From contig JBMFKS010000002.1 of the NCBI GenBank assembly GCA_049972045.1, positions 1-64,000 of the forward strand: a stretch of DNA of 64,000 nt. Direction: 5' to 3'. Below are positions 54,742 through 63,800 of the stretch, one piece after another. The notes beneath the pieces are model-generated. The model worked only from the letters and a program-made list of their open reading frames with translations. It made no database searches and had not been told where the DNA came from. The first letter of the stretch is position 1; each line of letters starts with the position of its first letter. A program made the translations under genes and the position numbers. The stretch is from SpSt-77 sp049972045 (GTDB lineage: Bacteria > Chloroflexota > Anaerolineae > B4-G1 > DUEL01).

Positions 54742-54811
54742 GCCTAACACCCGCTGCAGCCGACCCGTCTCCGCTGGCGCTCCGGCGGGCGGTTGAGCTT
54801 TATCGTTGGGT
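54742..54811 (+). other. attC site 2 (integron-type recombination site)
   Basis: R'' box GCCTAAC (54742-54748) and R' box GTTGGGT (54805-54811) enclose imperfectly complementary arms GCTGCAGCCGACCCG and CGGGCGGTTGAGC. 70 bp long. GCCTAAC complements GTTAGGC, the left edge of cassette 2. Confidence 0.8.
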
Positions 54812-54989
54812 GCAGATGGTCCGAACGGTTACTTGGGGGTGTTTGCTGCTGGCTTTTGTACCCTCCTTGCTAACGTAAACTTGGACACCGTCTTTGCACT
54901 TTCCCGGGAGCGCGCCACCCTCCGTTGGGGGGTAAAGCGAAGGTGAACCTCTGAATCAGTGAATTATCTGACGAAAGGAGAGAAGAGAG
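54812..54989 (+). other. Leader of tuf
   Basis: 178 bp between attC2 and tuf. A small hairpin ACCCTCC-GTT-GGGGGGT lies near 54917-54933. I could not find a convincing -35/-10 pair. The ribosome binding site AAAGGAGAG precedes the ATG. Confidence 0.35.
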
Positions 54990-56207
<1,218 letters not shown>

Positions 56208-56244
56208 CGCCCAGTACCGGTTTACCCATTCCCCATCTACCACC

Positions 56245-56553
56245 ATGGCGAAGCAGAGAATCCGTATCCGGCTGAAAGCCTACGACCATCGCGTGCTGGA
56301 TGAGTCCGCCCGGCGCATCGTGGAGGCGGCCGAGCGCACGGGAGCGACGGTGGTCGGCCCCATCCCGCTGCCGACCCAGATAGAGCGCTTCACCGTGCGC
56401 CGGTCCACCTTCATTGACAAGGACTCCCACGAGCACTTTGAAATCCGGACCCACAAGCGGCTGATTGACGTCCTGGAGCCGGACAACAAAACCATAGATG
56501 CGCTGATGCGCCTCAACCTGCCCGCGGGCGTGGACATAGAAATTAAGTTGTAG
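56245..56553 (+). CDS. rpsJ: Ribosomal protein S10
   Basis: 102 residues, standard. 30S head protein, and in some bacteria the NusE antitermination factor. Motifs RIRIRLKAYDHRVLDESARRI, GPIPLPTQIERFTVRRSTF and HEHFEIRTHKRLIDVL are canonical. It starts 37 bp after tuf without a strong ribosome binding site, so coupling to tuf translation is likely. Confidence 0.97.
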   Translation: MAKQRIRIRLKAYDHRVLDESARRIVEAAERTGATVVGPIPLPTQIERFTVRRSTFIDKDSHEHFEIRTHKRLIDVLEPDNKTIDALMRLNLPAGVDIEIKL

Positions 56554-56560
56554 TAGACAA

Positions 56561-56641
56561 GTAGACAAGGGGGAGCGAGGCTCTTGGTGCCCCTGCATCC
56601 CTGTATCCTTGTCTCCTTGTCTCCTTGTCTCCTTGTATCCT
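56561..56641. repeat. CTTGTCTC tandem/inverted repeat between rpsJ and rplC
   Basis: AGACAAGTAGACAAGG at the left is answered by CCTTGTCTCCTTGTCTCCTTG at the right (8-bp TTGTCTCC unit three times, plus CCTTGTATCC). The same words, inverted, occur at 20288-20307 in the tyrS leader. It can form a hairpin inside the S10 transcript. Confidence 0.75.
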
Positions 56642-56700
56642 GACCACCGGGATGATGCGGCCTGTCCCAGGGCCGGCAGTCCCATGGAGGAGTGAGCATC

Positions 56701-57390
56701 GTGAAGGGAATTCTGGGGAAAAAAGTGGGAATGACCACCCTGTTTACCGCCGAGGGCGAGGCGATCCCGGTCACGGTGATTGAGGCCGGACCCTGCTGGG
56801 TCACTCAGGTCAAGACGCCGGAGCGGGACGGCTACAGCGCGGTCCAGTTGGGCTTTGAGCCGGTGAAGCCCTCCCGCCTGACGCGCGGGCAACTGGGCCA
56901 CCTGGGCCTGCTGAAGACCGACTCCGTCCACCCGCGCCGGCGGGTGCTGAAGGGGATACCGGGGCCGCTGCGCCGTCTGCGGGAGTTCCGCGTCAAGCCG
57001 GAGGAGGCACCCGCCGAGGGCGAGAAAATCACCGTGGATGTCTTCCAGGTCGGTGACCGGGTGGATGTGGTGGGCACATCCAAAGGGCGCGGGTTCGCTG
57101 GCGGTATCAAGCGCTACGGCTTCCACCGCCAGCCTAAGACCCACGGCCAGTCGGACCGGGAACGCCGCCACGGCTCCATCGGCGCCACCACGACGCCCGG
57201 CCGGGTGTTGAAGGGACTGCGGATGCCCGGCCGTATGGGCGGCGTTCGGGTGACCGTGCAGAACCTGGAAGTGGTCATGGTGGACCCGGAGCGGAATCTG
57301 CTGGCGGTGCGGGGGGCCGTCCCGGGCCACCGGGGAAGTCTGGTGATGATCAAGCAGGCCCGAAAGACGAAGGAACGGCGCAGGGAGTAA
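56701..57390 (+). CDS. rplC: Ribosomal protein L3
   Basis: 229 residues from the GTG at 56701 (GGAGGAG 8 bp upstream; the in-frame GTG at 56692 is too close to that site). Binds near the 3' end of 23S rRNA and assists peptidyl-transferase assembly. KGILGKKVGMTTLF, VDVVGTSKGRGFAGGIKRYGF and the W-finger-adjacent GSIGATTTPGRVLKG are canonical. Slightly longer than the usual 205-215 residues. Confidence 0.96.
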   Translation: MKGILGKKVGMTTLFTAEGEAIPVTVIEAGPCWVTQVKTPERDGYSAVQLGFEPVKPSRLTRGQLGHLGLLKTDSVHPRRRVLKGIPGPLRRLREFRVKPEEAPAEGEKITVDVFQVGDRVDVVGTSKGRGFAGGIKRYGFHRQPKTHGQSDRERRHGSIGATTTPGRVLKGLRMPGRMGGVRVTVQNLEVVMVDPERNLLAVRGAVPGHRGSLVMIKQARKTKERRRE

Positions 57391-57415
57391 CGGAGTAAGG
57401 AGTAGGGGGTAGAAG

Positions 57416-58036
57416 ATGAGAGTTCCCGTCTGGAACATGAGCGGGCAGCAGGTGGATGAGATAGAGTTGCGGCCCGACATCTTTGAAGCGCCGGTCAACG
57501 TGCCGTTGATGCACCAGGCGCTGGTGCGGCAACTGGCTAACGCCCGCCTGGGTACCCACAAGACCAAGACGCGCGGCGAGGTGAACCGGACGACCCGGAA
57601 GTGGTACCGGCAGAAGGGGACGGGCCGGGCCCGCCACGGCAGCCGGAACGCGCCGATCTTCGTCGGCGGCGGCATCGCCCATGGGCCCAAGCCGCGCAGT
57701 TACGAACAGCGGATGCCCAAGAAGATGCGCCGGGCCGCCCTGCGCAGCGCTCTCAGCGTGAAGGCCGGCCAGCAACAGATCGTGGTGGTGGACCGGCTGG
57801 AGTTGCCCGAACCGAAGACGCGGGAAATGCGCGCGGTCCTTTCCCGGCTCAACGTGGGGGAGGATGCCCTGATTCTCCTGCCCGGCCGCAACGAGACGGT
57901 GGAGAAGTCGGTGCGCAACATGCCGAAGGTGAAGGCGCTCCACGCCAGTTACCTGAACATCCGCGACCTGTTGCAGTACGAGAAAGTGGTCATGCCGCTG
58001 GGCGCCCTGCAGGTGATAGAGTCCATTCTGGGGTAG
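57416..58036 (+). CDS. rplD: Ribosomal protein L4
   Basis: 206 residues, standard. Lines the exit tunnel with its long loop: KTRGEVNRTTRKWYRQKGTGRARHGSRNAPIFVGGG is the signature. In E. coli it also represses the S10 operon. The C-terminus (LLQYEKVVMPLGALQVIESIL) is typical. It starts 25 bp after rplC; rplW starts 4 bp after its stop. Confidence 0.96.
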   Translation: MRVPVWNMSGQQVDEIELRPDIFEAPVNVPLMHQALVRQLANARLGTHKTKTRGEVNRTTRKWYRQKGTGRARHGSRNAPIFVGGGIAHGPKPRSYEQRMPKKMRRAALRSALSVKAGQQQIVVVDRLELPEPKTREMRAVLSRLNVGEDALILLPGRNETVEKSVRNMPKVKALHASYLNIRDLLQYEKVVMPLGALQVIESILG

Positions 58037-58040
58037 GGCC

Positions 58041-58343
58041 ATGCATCTGTACGAAGTCATCAAACGTCCGGTTTTGACGGAAAAGAGCCAGCGGGCCACC
58101 TCGCTCCGTCGGCGGCAGTACACCTTTGAGGTGGACCGGCGGGCGAACAAGGCCCTGGTCAAACAGGCGGTGGAGACGATCTATCGGGTCCATGTGGAGG
58201 CGGTGAACATCGCCAACATGCCGGCCAAGGCCGTCCGACGGTGGGGACGCCGCCGGGTGGTGCGGATTCCGGCCTGGAAGAAGGCGGTAGTCACGCTCGC
58301 CGAAGGGGAGCGAATCCCGGAACTGGAAGTGCTGGAGGGATAA
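58041..58343 (+). CDS. rplW: Ribosomal protein L23
   Basis: 100 residues. Tunnel-exit protein and docking site for trigger factor and SRP. YEVIKRPVLTEKS, YTFEVDRRANKALVKQAVE and the Arg-rich loop (VRRWGRRRVVRIPAWKKAVV) are canonical. Between rplD (4 bp) and rplB (1 bp), so tightly coupled. Confidence 0.96.
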   Translation: MHLYEVIKRPVLTEKSQRATSLRRRQYTFEVDRRANKALVKQAVETIYRVHVEAVNIANMPAKAVRRWGRRRVVRIPAWKKAVVTLAEGERIPELEVLEG

Positions 58344-58344
58344 G

Positions 58345-59181
58345 GTGGCGATCAAGGTCTACAAGCCGACATCTCCCGGACGACGGGGGATGACCGGCTC
58401 GCTGTTTGAGGAAATCACGAAGACGGAGCCGGAGCGAAGCCTGGTTGTTCCCTTGCGGAAGAAGGGCGGGCGAAACGTCCAGGGGCGGATTACCATTCGC
58501 CATCGGGGCGGCGGCCACAAGCGGCTGTACCGGCTGATTGACTTTAAGCGGGATAAGCACGGCATCCCGGCTCGCGTGGCCGCGATAGAGTACGACCCCA
58601 ACCGCTCGGCGCGTATCGCCCTGCTGGTCTACGCGGACGGCGAGAAGCGGTACATCCTGGCCCCCCTGGGCCTGAAGGTCGGGGATACGGTGATGAGCGG
58701 CCCGACCGCCGAGGTCCGGGTGGGGAACGCGTTGCCGCTGGAGCGCATCCCGTTGGGGACGACGGTCCACAACATTGAGTTGTACCCCGGACGGGGCGGA
58801 CAGTTGGTCCGTTCGGCGGGCTGTGCGGCCCAGGTGCTGGCGAAGGAAGGGGACTACGTGACGGTCCGGCTGCCCAGCGGCGAGATGCGGCTGATCCGCA
58901 AAGAGTGCATGGCGACGGTCGGGCAGGTCGGGAACGAGGAGCACGCCAACATCCAGTTGGGCAAGGCGGGCCGCAAGCGCTGGTTAGGGCGGCGTCCCCA
59001 TGTGCGCGGGTCGGCAATGAGCCCGCGCGACCACCCGCACGGGGGTGGCGAAGGGCGCTCTCCCATCGGCATGCCCGGCCCGAAGACGCCGTGGGGCAAG
59101 CCGACCCTGGGCAAGAAGACCCGCCGCAACAAGAAGACAGATAAGTACATCGTCCGCCGCCGGGGCAAGCGCCGGCAGTAA
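58345..59181 (+). CDS. rplB: Ribosomal protein L2
   Basis: 278 residues with a GTG start 1 bp after rplW. Needed for subunit association and near the peptidyl-transferase centre. IKVYKPTSPGRRGMT, GRITIRHRGGGHKRLYR, and the catalytic-centre-facing GSAMSPRDHPHGGGEGR with the key His are intact. C-terminus TRRNKKTDKYIVRRRGKRR is standard. Confidence 0.97.
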   Translation: MAIKVYKPTSPGRRGMTGSLFEEITKTEPERSLVVPLRKKGGRNVQGRITIRHRGGGHKRLYRLIDFKRDKHGIPARVAAIEYDPNRSARIALLVYADGEKRYILAPLGLKVGDTVMSGPTAEVRVGNALPLERIPLGTTVHNIELYPGRGGQLVRSAGCAAQVLAKEGDYVTVRLPSGEMRLIRKECMATVGQVGNEEHANIQLGKAGRKRWLGRRPHVRGSAMSPRDHPHGGGEGRSPIGMPGPKTPWGKPTLGKKTRRNKKTDKYIVRRRGKRRQ

Positions 59182-59213
59182 GCGGACGGAATACGCAGGA
59201 CGGAGTAGAGAAT

Positions 59214-59504
59214 ATGGGACGCTCGCTGAAAAAGGGCCCGTACGTAGACCTGAAGTTGCTGCGGAAAATTGAGGAACTGAACCGGGCCGGGGAGAAACGG
59301 GTCATCCGGACCTGGTCCCGGGCTTCCACCATCTTCCCGCAGATGGTGGGCCATACCATTGCCGTTCACGACGGGCGGCGGCACGTGCCCATCTACATCA
59401 CCGAGAATATGGTCGGTCACAAATTGGGGGAGTTCGCTCCGACCCGGACCTATCGGGGGCACGTCACCAAAGAAAAGAAGGGTGAAGTGCGGCGGAAGAA
59501 GTAG
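59214..59504 (+). CDS. rpsS: Ribosomal protein S19
   Basis: 96 residues. Head protein near the A site. MGRSLKKGPYVD, IRTWSRASTIFPQMVGHTIAVHDGR and PIYITENMVGHKLGEFAPTRT are canonical. The 32-bp gap before it holds the word GGAATACGCAGGACGGAGTA, related to the gap before rplV. Confidence 0.97.
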   Translation: MGRSLKKGPYVDLKLLRKIEELNRAGEKRVIRTWSRASTIFPQMVGHTIAVHDGRRHVPIYITENMVGHKLGEFAPTRTYRGHVTKEKKGEVRRKK

Positions 59505-59533
59505 CAGGGAATACGGAGTACGGAGTAAGAGTT

Positions 59534-59890
59534 ATGGAGGTCCGTGCACAGGCGAAGCATATACCGATGTCGGCGCGCAAGGTGCGCCGGGTGATTGACC
59601 AGGTGCGGGGAATGGACGTGGTGGGAGCGCTGGAAGTGTTGCGCATGATGCCCCACGCCGCGGCGCGCCCGGTGGAGAAACTGATCCGCTCGGCCGTCGC
59701 CAACGCGGAGGAGAACATCGGCCTCTCCCGGGACAACCTGTATATCGCCCATATTGTGGCCGACGAGGGGCCAGGGGTGGCGCCGGGCAAGGGAGTGCGG
59801 CCGCGCTTCGCCGCCCGGGGGCGGTATCGCCCCATCCGCCGCCGCTCCTCCCACATCACCGTCGTCCTGGATGAGTTTGAGGAGGAGTGA
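59534..59890 (+). CDS. rplV: Ribosomal protein L22
   Basis: 118 residues. Its hairpin loop lines the exit tunnel (macrolide-related). VRAQAKHIPMSARKVRRVIDQVRG, SAVANAEEN and the C-terminal RFAARGRYRPIRRRSSHITVVL are canonical. Preceded by GGAATACGGAGTACGGAGTAAG, a short tandem word. Confidence 0.96.
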   Translation: MEVRAQAKHIPMSARKVRRVIDQVRGMDVVGALEVLRMMPHAAARPVEKLIRSAVANAEENIGLSRDNLYIAHIVADEGPGVAPGKGVRPRFAARGRYRPIRRRSSHITVVLDEFEEE

Positions 59891-59892
59891 TC

Positions 59893-59940
59893 TTACCCCG
59901 AAGACACAAAGACACTCGTGTCTGGGTGTCTTGGTGGTTA
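59893..59940. repeat. GAAGACAC/GTGTCTTGG hairpin between rplV and rpsC
   Basis: CGAAGACACAAAGACACTCG pairs imperfectly with CGTGTCTGGGTGTCTTGG. It is the same family as 5663-5715 and sits just upstream of the rpsC ribosome binding site. Confidence 0.7.
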
Positions 59941-59961
59941 TATCCTGAACGGAGGAGCATT

Positions 59962-60642
59962 TTGGGACGCAAGGTACATCCCTACGGCTTTCGGTTGAAG
60001 ATTCTGCGGGATTGGAAGGCCCGCTGGTATGCCGACGGCAAGGCCTACCGGGACCTGCTGCAGGAGGACCTGCGCATTCGGGAGTACATAGAGCGGGAAC
60101 TGGCCCCGGCGGGGGTCTCCCGGGTGGAGATTGAGCGCTTCCCGAACCAGGTGCAGGTAACCATCTGGACAGCCCGACCGGGCATTGTGATCGGGCGGAA
60201 GGGCGGCGCGGTGAAGGTGCTCCGCCAGGAATTGGAGGAGATGACCGGCAAGCGGGTGCACGTGGATGTGCGGGAAGTGGAGCAGCCGGAACTGGACGCC
60301 CGGCTGGTGGCCCAGAACATCGTGGCCCAACTGGAGCGCCGGATTTCCCACGGCCGGGCGATGAAACGAGCCATCCAGCAGGCCATGCGGGCTGGAGCCC
60401 AGGGGGTCTGGATTGTCTGCAAGGGCCGCATCGGCGGCGCCGAAATGGCCCGCCCGGTGGCGATGCGGGAGGGCCGGGTGCCTCGCCAGACCCTGCGCGC
60501 CGATATTGACTTCGCCCGCGCCGAGGCCTACACCACCTATGGCCGCATCGGCGTCAAGGTCTGGATTTATAAGGGGGACGTCCTCTCTCCCGAGAAGAAA
60601 CCCGAGACCATAGAGGAGCAACCGCAGCCGTTTGTGGTGTGA
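59962..60642 (+). CDS. rpsC: Ribosomal protein S3
   Basis: 226 residues with a TTG start at 59962, chosen because GGAGGAG ends 4 bp upstream and the protein then begins with the standard GRKVHPYGFRLKILRDW. The KH domain is intact (VIGRKGGAVKVLRQEL), and the C-terminal domain has GRIGGAEMARPVAMREGRVPRQTL and AYTTYGRIGVKVWIYKG. 30S entry-channel protein with helicase role. A decayed toxin gene follows before rplP. Confidence 0.96.
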   Translation: MGRKVHPYGFRLKILRDWKARWYADGKAYRDLLQEDLRIREYIERELAPAGVSRVEIERFPNQVQVTIWTARPGIVIGRKGGAVKVLRQELEEMTGKRVHVDVREVEQPELDARLVAQNIVAQLERRISHGRAMKRAIQQAMRAGAQGVWIVCKGRIGGAEMARPVAMREGRVPRQTLRADIDFARAEAYTTYGRIGVKVWIYKGDVLSPEKKPETIEEQPQPFVV

Positions 60643-60663
60643 GGCCCGGGCAGTACTTTTAGC

Positions 60664-60897
60664 ATGGAGTTCAAGCCGTCCGTTCATAAAGACTTCCGTC
60701 ATTTGCCCAGATCGGGGGTTGAGCGCGCGCTGAGACGGATTGAGGAATTGCGGGAAAACCTTTTCCTCCAGGGGTGGAGAAATTGGATATAGGCTTCGTC
60801 TGGGCGATGATCGCGTCGTGGATGAGGTGATACACGGGCAAGGCGAAACCCAGTCATATATGTTCGCCATCGCCTGGAGGTATACCGAGCGCTTTAA
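60664..60897 (+). pseudogene. Decayed RelE/ParE-family toxin gene
   Basis: The ATG at 60664 opens MEFKPSVHKDFRHLPRSG-VERALRRIEELREN, the usual start of a small RelE/ParE toxin. A missing C near 60764 then breaks the frame; in the next frame PFPPGVEKL is seen, after a second shift YRLRLGDDRVVDEV, and after a third YVRHRLEVYRAL and a stop at 60897. At least three frame changes, so it is dead. No antitoxin gene is beside it. It lies between rpsC and rplP, inside the S10 operon. Confidence 0.75.
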
Positions 60898-60921
60898 TGA
60901 TCCAGCAGGGGAGTGAAACCG

Positions 60922-61344
60922 ATGTTGATGCCGAAACGGGTGAAATATCGCAAGCAGATGCGCGGGCGGATGAAGGGCCGCGAGAGCCGGGGCACCGAGG
61001 TCGCCTTTGGCGAATACGGCCTGCAGGCGTTGGAGCCGGCCTGGATCACCAGCCGTCAGATTGAGGCTGCCCGGCGGGCCATCGTCCGCTTCGTCCGTCG
61101 GCGCGGAAAGTACTGGATTCGGATTTTTCCTGATAAGCCGGTCACGGCCAAGCCCGCCGAGACCCGCATGGGGAAGGGAAAGGGCGCCGTGGACCACTGG
61201 GTGGCGGTGGTGCGGCCCGGCCGCATCCTCTTTGAACTGGCGGGCTTGCCCGAAGAACAGGCCCGGGAAGCCATGCGGCTGGCGGCCAACAAACTGCCCA
61301 TCAAATGTCAGTTTGTCACCCGAGAAAAACTGGTGGGGGAGTAG
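60922..61344 (+). CDS. rplP: Ribosomal protein L16
   Basis: 140 residues from the ATG at 60922 (GGGGAG at proper distance; begins MLMPKRVKYRKQ). Contacts tRNA near the A site. RGTEVAFGEYGLQALEPAWIT, RRGKYWIRIFPDKPVTAKP, ETRMGKGKGAVDHWVAVV and RLAANKLPIKCQFV are canonical. Confidence 0.97.
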   Translation: MLMPKRVKYRKQMRGRMKGRESRGTEVAFGEYGLQALEPAWITSRQIEAARRAIVRFVRRRGKYWIRIFPDKPVTAKPAETRMGKGKGAVDHWVAVVRPGRILFELAGLPEEQAREAMRLAANKLPIKCQFVTREKLVGE

Positions 61345-61345
61345 C

Positions 61346-61561
61346 ATGCGAGCCAGAGAACTCCGGATGTTGACGGACGCCGAACTGCGGGCCCGATTGG
61401 AAGAGGCCTATCGGGAACTGTTCGTCCTGCGGCAGGACTGGTTTATGAACCGCCTGCAGGATAATAACCGTATCACCGCCACGAAGCGGGATATTGCCCG
61501 CATCAAGACCATCCTGCGGGAGCGGGAGTTGGCCCGGATGTTGCAGGAGGCGACGCAATGA
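61346..61561 (+). CDS. rpmC: Ribosomal protein L29
   Basis: 71 residues from the ATG at 61346, 1 bp after the rplP stop. Short two-helix protein at the tunnel exit. LRMLTDAELRARLEEAYRELFVLR and ITATKRDIARIKTILRERE are standard. The stop overlaps the rpsQ start (ATGA). Confidence 0.95.
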   Translation: MRARELRMLTDAELRARLEEAYRELFVLRQDWFMNRLQDNNRITATKRDIARIKTILRERELARMLQEATQ

Positions 61562-61830
61562 GAGAGCGGCGGAAACGGCTGGTTGGGCGCGTCGTCAGCG
61601 ACAAGATGCAGAAGACGGTGGTGGTACAGGTAGAGCGGACCCGCCGCCACCCGCTCTACGGCAAGGTGGTGCGGGTGCGGAAAAAGTACTACGCCCACGA
61701 TGAGGAAAACGCTTGCCGCACGGGCGACTTGGTGCGGATTGTAGAGTCCCGGCCCCTCAGCCGGCTCAAACGGTGGGTGGTGGAGGAGATTCTGGAACGG
61801 TCTGAGCGTCCTGAGGAGGTGGCGGCATGA
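61558..61830 (+). CDS. rpsQ: Ribosomal protein S17
   Basis: 90 residues, OB-fold 16S rRNA binder. RRKRLVGRVVSDKMQKTVVVQVERTRRHPLYGK and GDLVRIVESRPLSRLKRWVV are canonical. Overlaps rpmC and rplN by 4 bp each. Confidence 0.97.
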   Translation: MRERRKRLVGRVVSDKMQKTVVVQVERTRRHPLYGKVVRVRKKYYAHDEENACRTGDLVRIVESRPLSRLKRWVVEEILERSERPEEVAA

Positions 61831-62198
61831 TCCAGCAGGAAACCCGTCTGACAGTGGCAGATAACACTGGAGCAAAGGAACTGCTCTGTATTCGCGTGAT
61901 GGGAGGCTCCAAACGGCGGTACGGCTACGTCGGGGACGTCATCGTGGCGACGGTCAAACAGGCTACGCCCAACGCGTCGGTGAAGAAAGGGGACGTGGTC
62001 AAGGCCGTCATCGTCCGCACGGCCAAGGAGTACCGGCGCCCCGACGGCTCCACTATCCGCTTTGACGACAACGCGGCAGTCCTTCTGGATGCCACGGGCG
62101 TCAATCCGCGCGGCACCCGCATTTTCGGGCCGGTCGCCCGGGAGTTGCGGGATAAGGGGTTTATGAAGATCATCTCGCTGGCACCGGAGGTGCTATAG
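61827..62198 (+). CDS. rplN: Ribosomal protein L14
   Basis: 123 residues, standard. Subunit-interface protein. MIQQETRLTVADNTGAKEL, AVIVRTAKEYRRPDGSTIRFDDNAAVL and GTRIFGPVARELRDKGFMKI are canonical. Starts at the ATGA overlap with rpsQ. Confidence 0.98.
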   Translation: MIQQETRLTVADNTGAKELLCIRVMGGSKRRYGYVGDVIVATVKQATPNASVKKGDVVKAVIVRTAKEYRRPDGSTIRFDDNAAVLLDATGVNPRGTRIFGPVARELRDKGFMKIISLAPEVL

Positions 62199-62260
62199 CG
62201 GCATGCGCCGTACGGGCTGTATTCCGTACGCCGGATGGTTTTTGTGGAACGAGGTGAAGA

Positions 62261-62584
62261 ATGGGCATTCGGGTCAAGAAAGGAGATACGGTGGAGGTCA
62301 TCGCGGGGGATGACCGGGGGAAGCGCGGAGAAGTCCGGCAAGTGCTTCCGAAAGAGAATCGGGTGGTGGTGGCGGGGGTCAATCTGGTCACCAAGCATCA
62401 GCGCCCGATGCGTGCGGGCCGGGGACAGATTCAGCCTGGGCGAATTCAGTTTGAGGCGCCCATCCACCTTTCTAACGTCATGCCGGTCTGCCCGCACTGC
62501 AAGGAGGCCACGCGGGTGGGCTTTGAGCGCCAGGAGGACGGGCGCAAAGTGCGGATTTGCAAGCGATGCGGACAATCCTTCTGA
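62261..62584 (+). CDS. rplX: Ribosomal protein L24
   Basis: 107 residues with a KOW motif (VKKGDTVEVIAGDDRGKRGEV) and VNLVTKHQRP. The C-terminal part carries two Cys pairs, VCPHC and CKRC, which could bind zinc; many L24 have part of this. Assembly initiator of the 50S subunit. The 62-bp gap before it has no other feature. Confidence 0.95.
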   Translation: MGIRVKKGDTVEVIAGDDRGKRGEVRQVLPKENRVVVAGVNLVTKHQRPMRAGRGQIQPGRIQFEAPIHLSNVMPVCPHCKEATRVGFERQEDGRKVRICKRCGQSF

Positions 62585-62625
62585 TGGAATCCGCATGGGA
62601 ATTTGCAATCTAAAGGGTGAATCCA

Positions 62626-63168
62626 ATGCAGCGGTTACAGGCTTTGTATCGGGAACAGATTCGGCCGACCCTCATGCGGGAGTTTGGCTATCGCAATATC
62701 ATGGAAGTCCCGCGACTGCAGAAAATCGTCATCAACATTGGCATGGGGGAGGCGCTGGACAACCCCAAGTCGCTGGATTTCGCCGTCCAGGACCTAGCGA
62801 CGATCACCGGTCAGCGGCCTGTGATCACCAAGGCGCGCAAGTCTGTGGCCAGTTTCAAGTTGCGGGCCGGCCGGGCCATCGGGGTGAAGGTGACGCTGCG
62901 GGGCGAGCGCATGTGGGCGTTCTTGGACCGGCTCTGCAACGTGGCGCTCCCCCGGCAGCGGGACTTCCGGGGCGTTTCTCCTTCGGCCTTTGACGGGCGG
63001 GGCAACTACACCCTGGGGCTGCGCGAACAGTTGATTTTCCCGGAGATCAACTACGATAAGATTGACAAAATTCGCGGGATGGAAATCACCATTGTGACCA
63101 CCGCGAAGACGGATGAGGAGGCCCGGCGGCTGCTGGAACTGCTGGGGATGCCGTTCCGGCGGCGGTAA
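62626..63168 (+). CDS. rplE: Ribosomal protein L5
   Basis: 180 residues from the ATG at 62626 (AAAGGG upstream; in-frame GTG 62617 less likely). Binds 5S rRNA and the P-site tRNA. VPRLQKIVINIGMGEAL, TGQRPVITKARKSVASFKLR and NYTLGLREQLIFPEINYDKI are canonical. Confidence 0.97.
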   Translation: MQRLQALYREQIRPTLMREFGYRNIMEVPRLQKIVINIGMGEALDNPKSLDFAVQDLATITGQRPVITKARKSVASFKLRAGRAIGVKVTLRGERMWAFLDRLCNVALPRQRDFRGVSPSAFDGRGNYTLGLREQLIFPEINYDKIDKIRGMEITIVTTAKTDEEARRLLELLGMPFRRR

Positions 63169-63180
63169 TATGGAGGAAGT

Positions 63181-63363
63181 ATGGCAAGAAAATGCATGCC
63201 CTATCGGGAAATGCGACGGAAGTATAAGGTGCAGGTGCGGAATCGTTGCCAGCGCTGTGGCCGCCCGCGCGGCTATTACCGCCGCTTCGGCCTCTGCCGC
63301 ATCTGCCTGCGGGAACTGGCCCTGGAGGGGCTCATTCCCGGACTGACCAAGTCCAGTTGGTGA
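63181..63363 (+). CDS. rpsZ: Ribosomal protein S14, zinc-binding type Z
   Basis: 60 residues, the short zinc form. Four Cys at 23, 26, 39 and 42 (RCQRCG and LCRICL) form the zinc site; RPRGYYRRFGLCRIC and the C-terminal LIPGLTKSSW are typical. The ATG follows GGAGG. Confidence 0.97.
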   Translation: MARKCMPYREMRRKYKVQVRNRCQRCGRPRGYYRRFGLCRICLRELALEGLIPGLTKSSW

Positions 63364-63376
63364 GGGTGACGGACCG

Positions 63377-63790
63377 ATGACGGTGACAGATCCGATTGCC
63401 GATATGTTGACCCGCATGCGCAATGCGATCGCGGTGGGGCATCCCACCGTGGAGATGCCCTCTTCCAAAATGAAAGTTGCCATTGCCCGTATCCTGAAGG
63501 AAGAGGGGTATATTGAGGACTACCGGGTGGTGGAGTCGCCGGAGCAACCGCGCTATCGCCTGGTCATTCGCCTGAAGTATATTGGGGAACGGCGGAAGCG
63601 GCGGTCTGTCATCCAGGGACTGCAACGGGTCAGCAAGCCGGGCCGCCGGATTTATACCCGCGCGTCGGAGATTCCCTGGGTGAAAAGTGGTATGGGCATT
63701 GCCATCCTCTCCACTCCGAAGGGAATCCTCACCGGCGAACAGGCCCGACGGCTGCGGGTGGGCGGCGAGGTCATCTGCTACGTGTGGTAG
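63377..63790 (+). CDS. rpsH: Ribosomal protein S8
   Basis: 137 residues. VTDPIADMLTRMRNA at the start, and the C-terminal GMGIAILSTPKGILTGEQARRLRVGGEVICYVW are canonical. 16S central-domain binder and, in E. coli, spc operon repressor. Confidence 0.97.
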   Translation: MTVTDPIADMLTRMRNAIAVGHPTVEMPSSKMKVAIARILKEEGYIEDYRVVESPEQPRYRLVIRLKYIGERRKRRSVIQGLQRVSKPGRRIYTRASEIPWVKSGMGIAILSTPKGILTGEQARRLRVGGEVICYVW

Positions 63791-63800
63791 GGAGGACGGG

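Larger units (their letters stand above)
54129..54805 (+). mobile_element. Integron-like gene cassette 2
   Basis: 677 bp from TTAGGCGG (54129) to the cut point G^TTGGGT (54805/54806). Its first bases TTAGGCGG are exactly complementary to CCGCCTAA in its own attC (54740-54747). It carries three tiny overlapping ORFs on the plus strand. The size is typical of integron cassettes. Confidence 0.8.

Noticed and set aside
51020..54989. Insertion sequence or transposon between fusA and tuf
   Set aside because: No transposase, no terminal inverted repeats; boundaries fit attC/GTT recombination instead.
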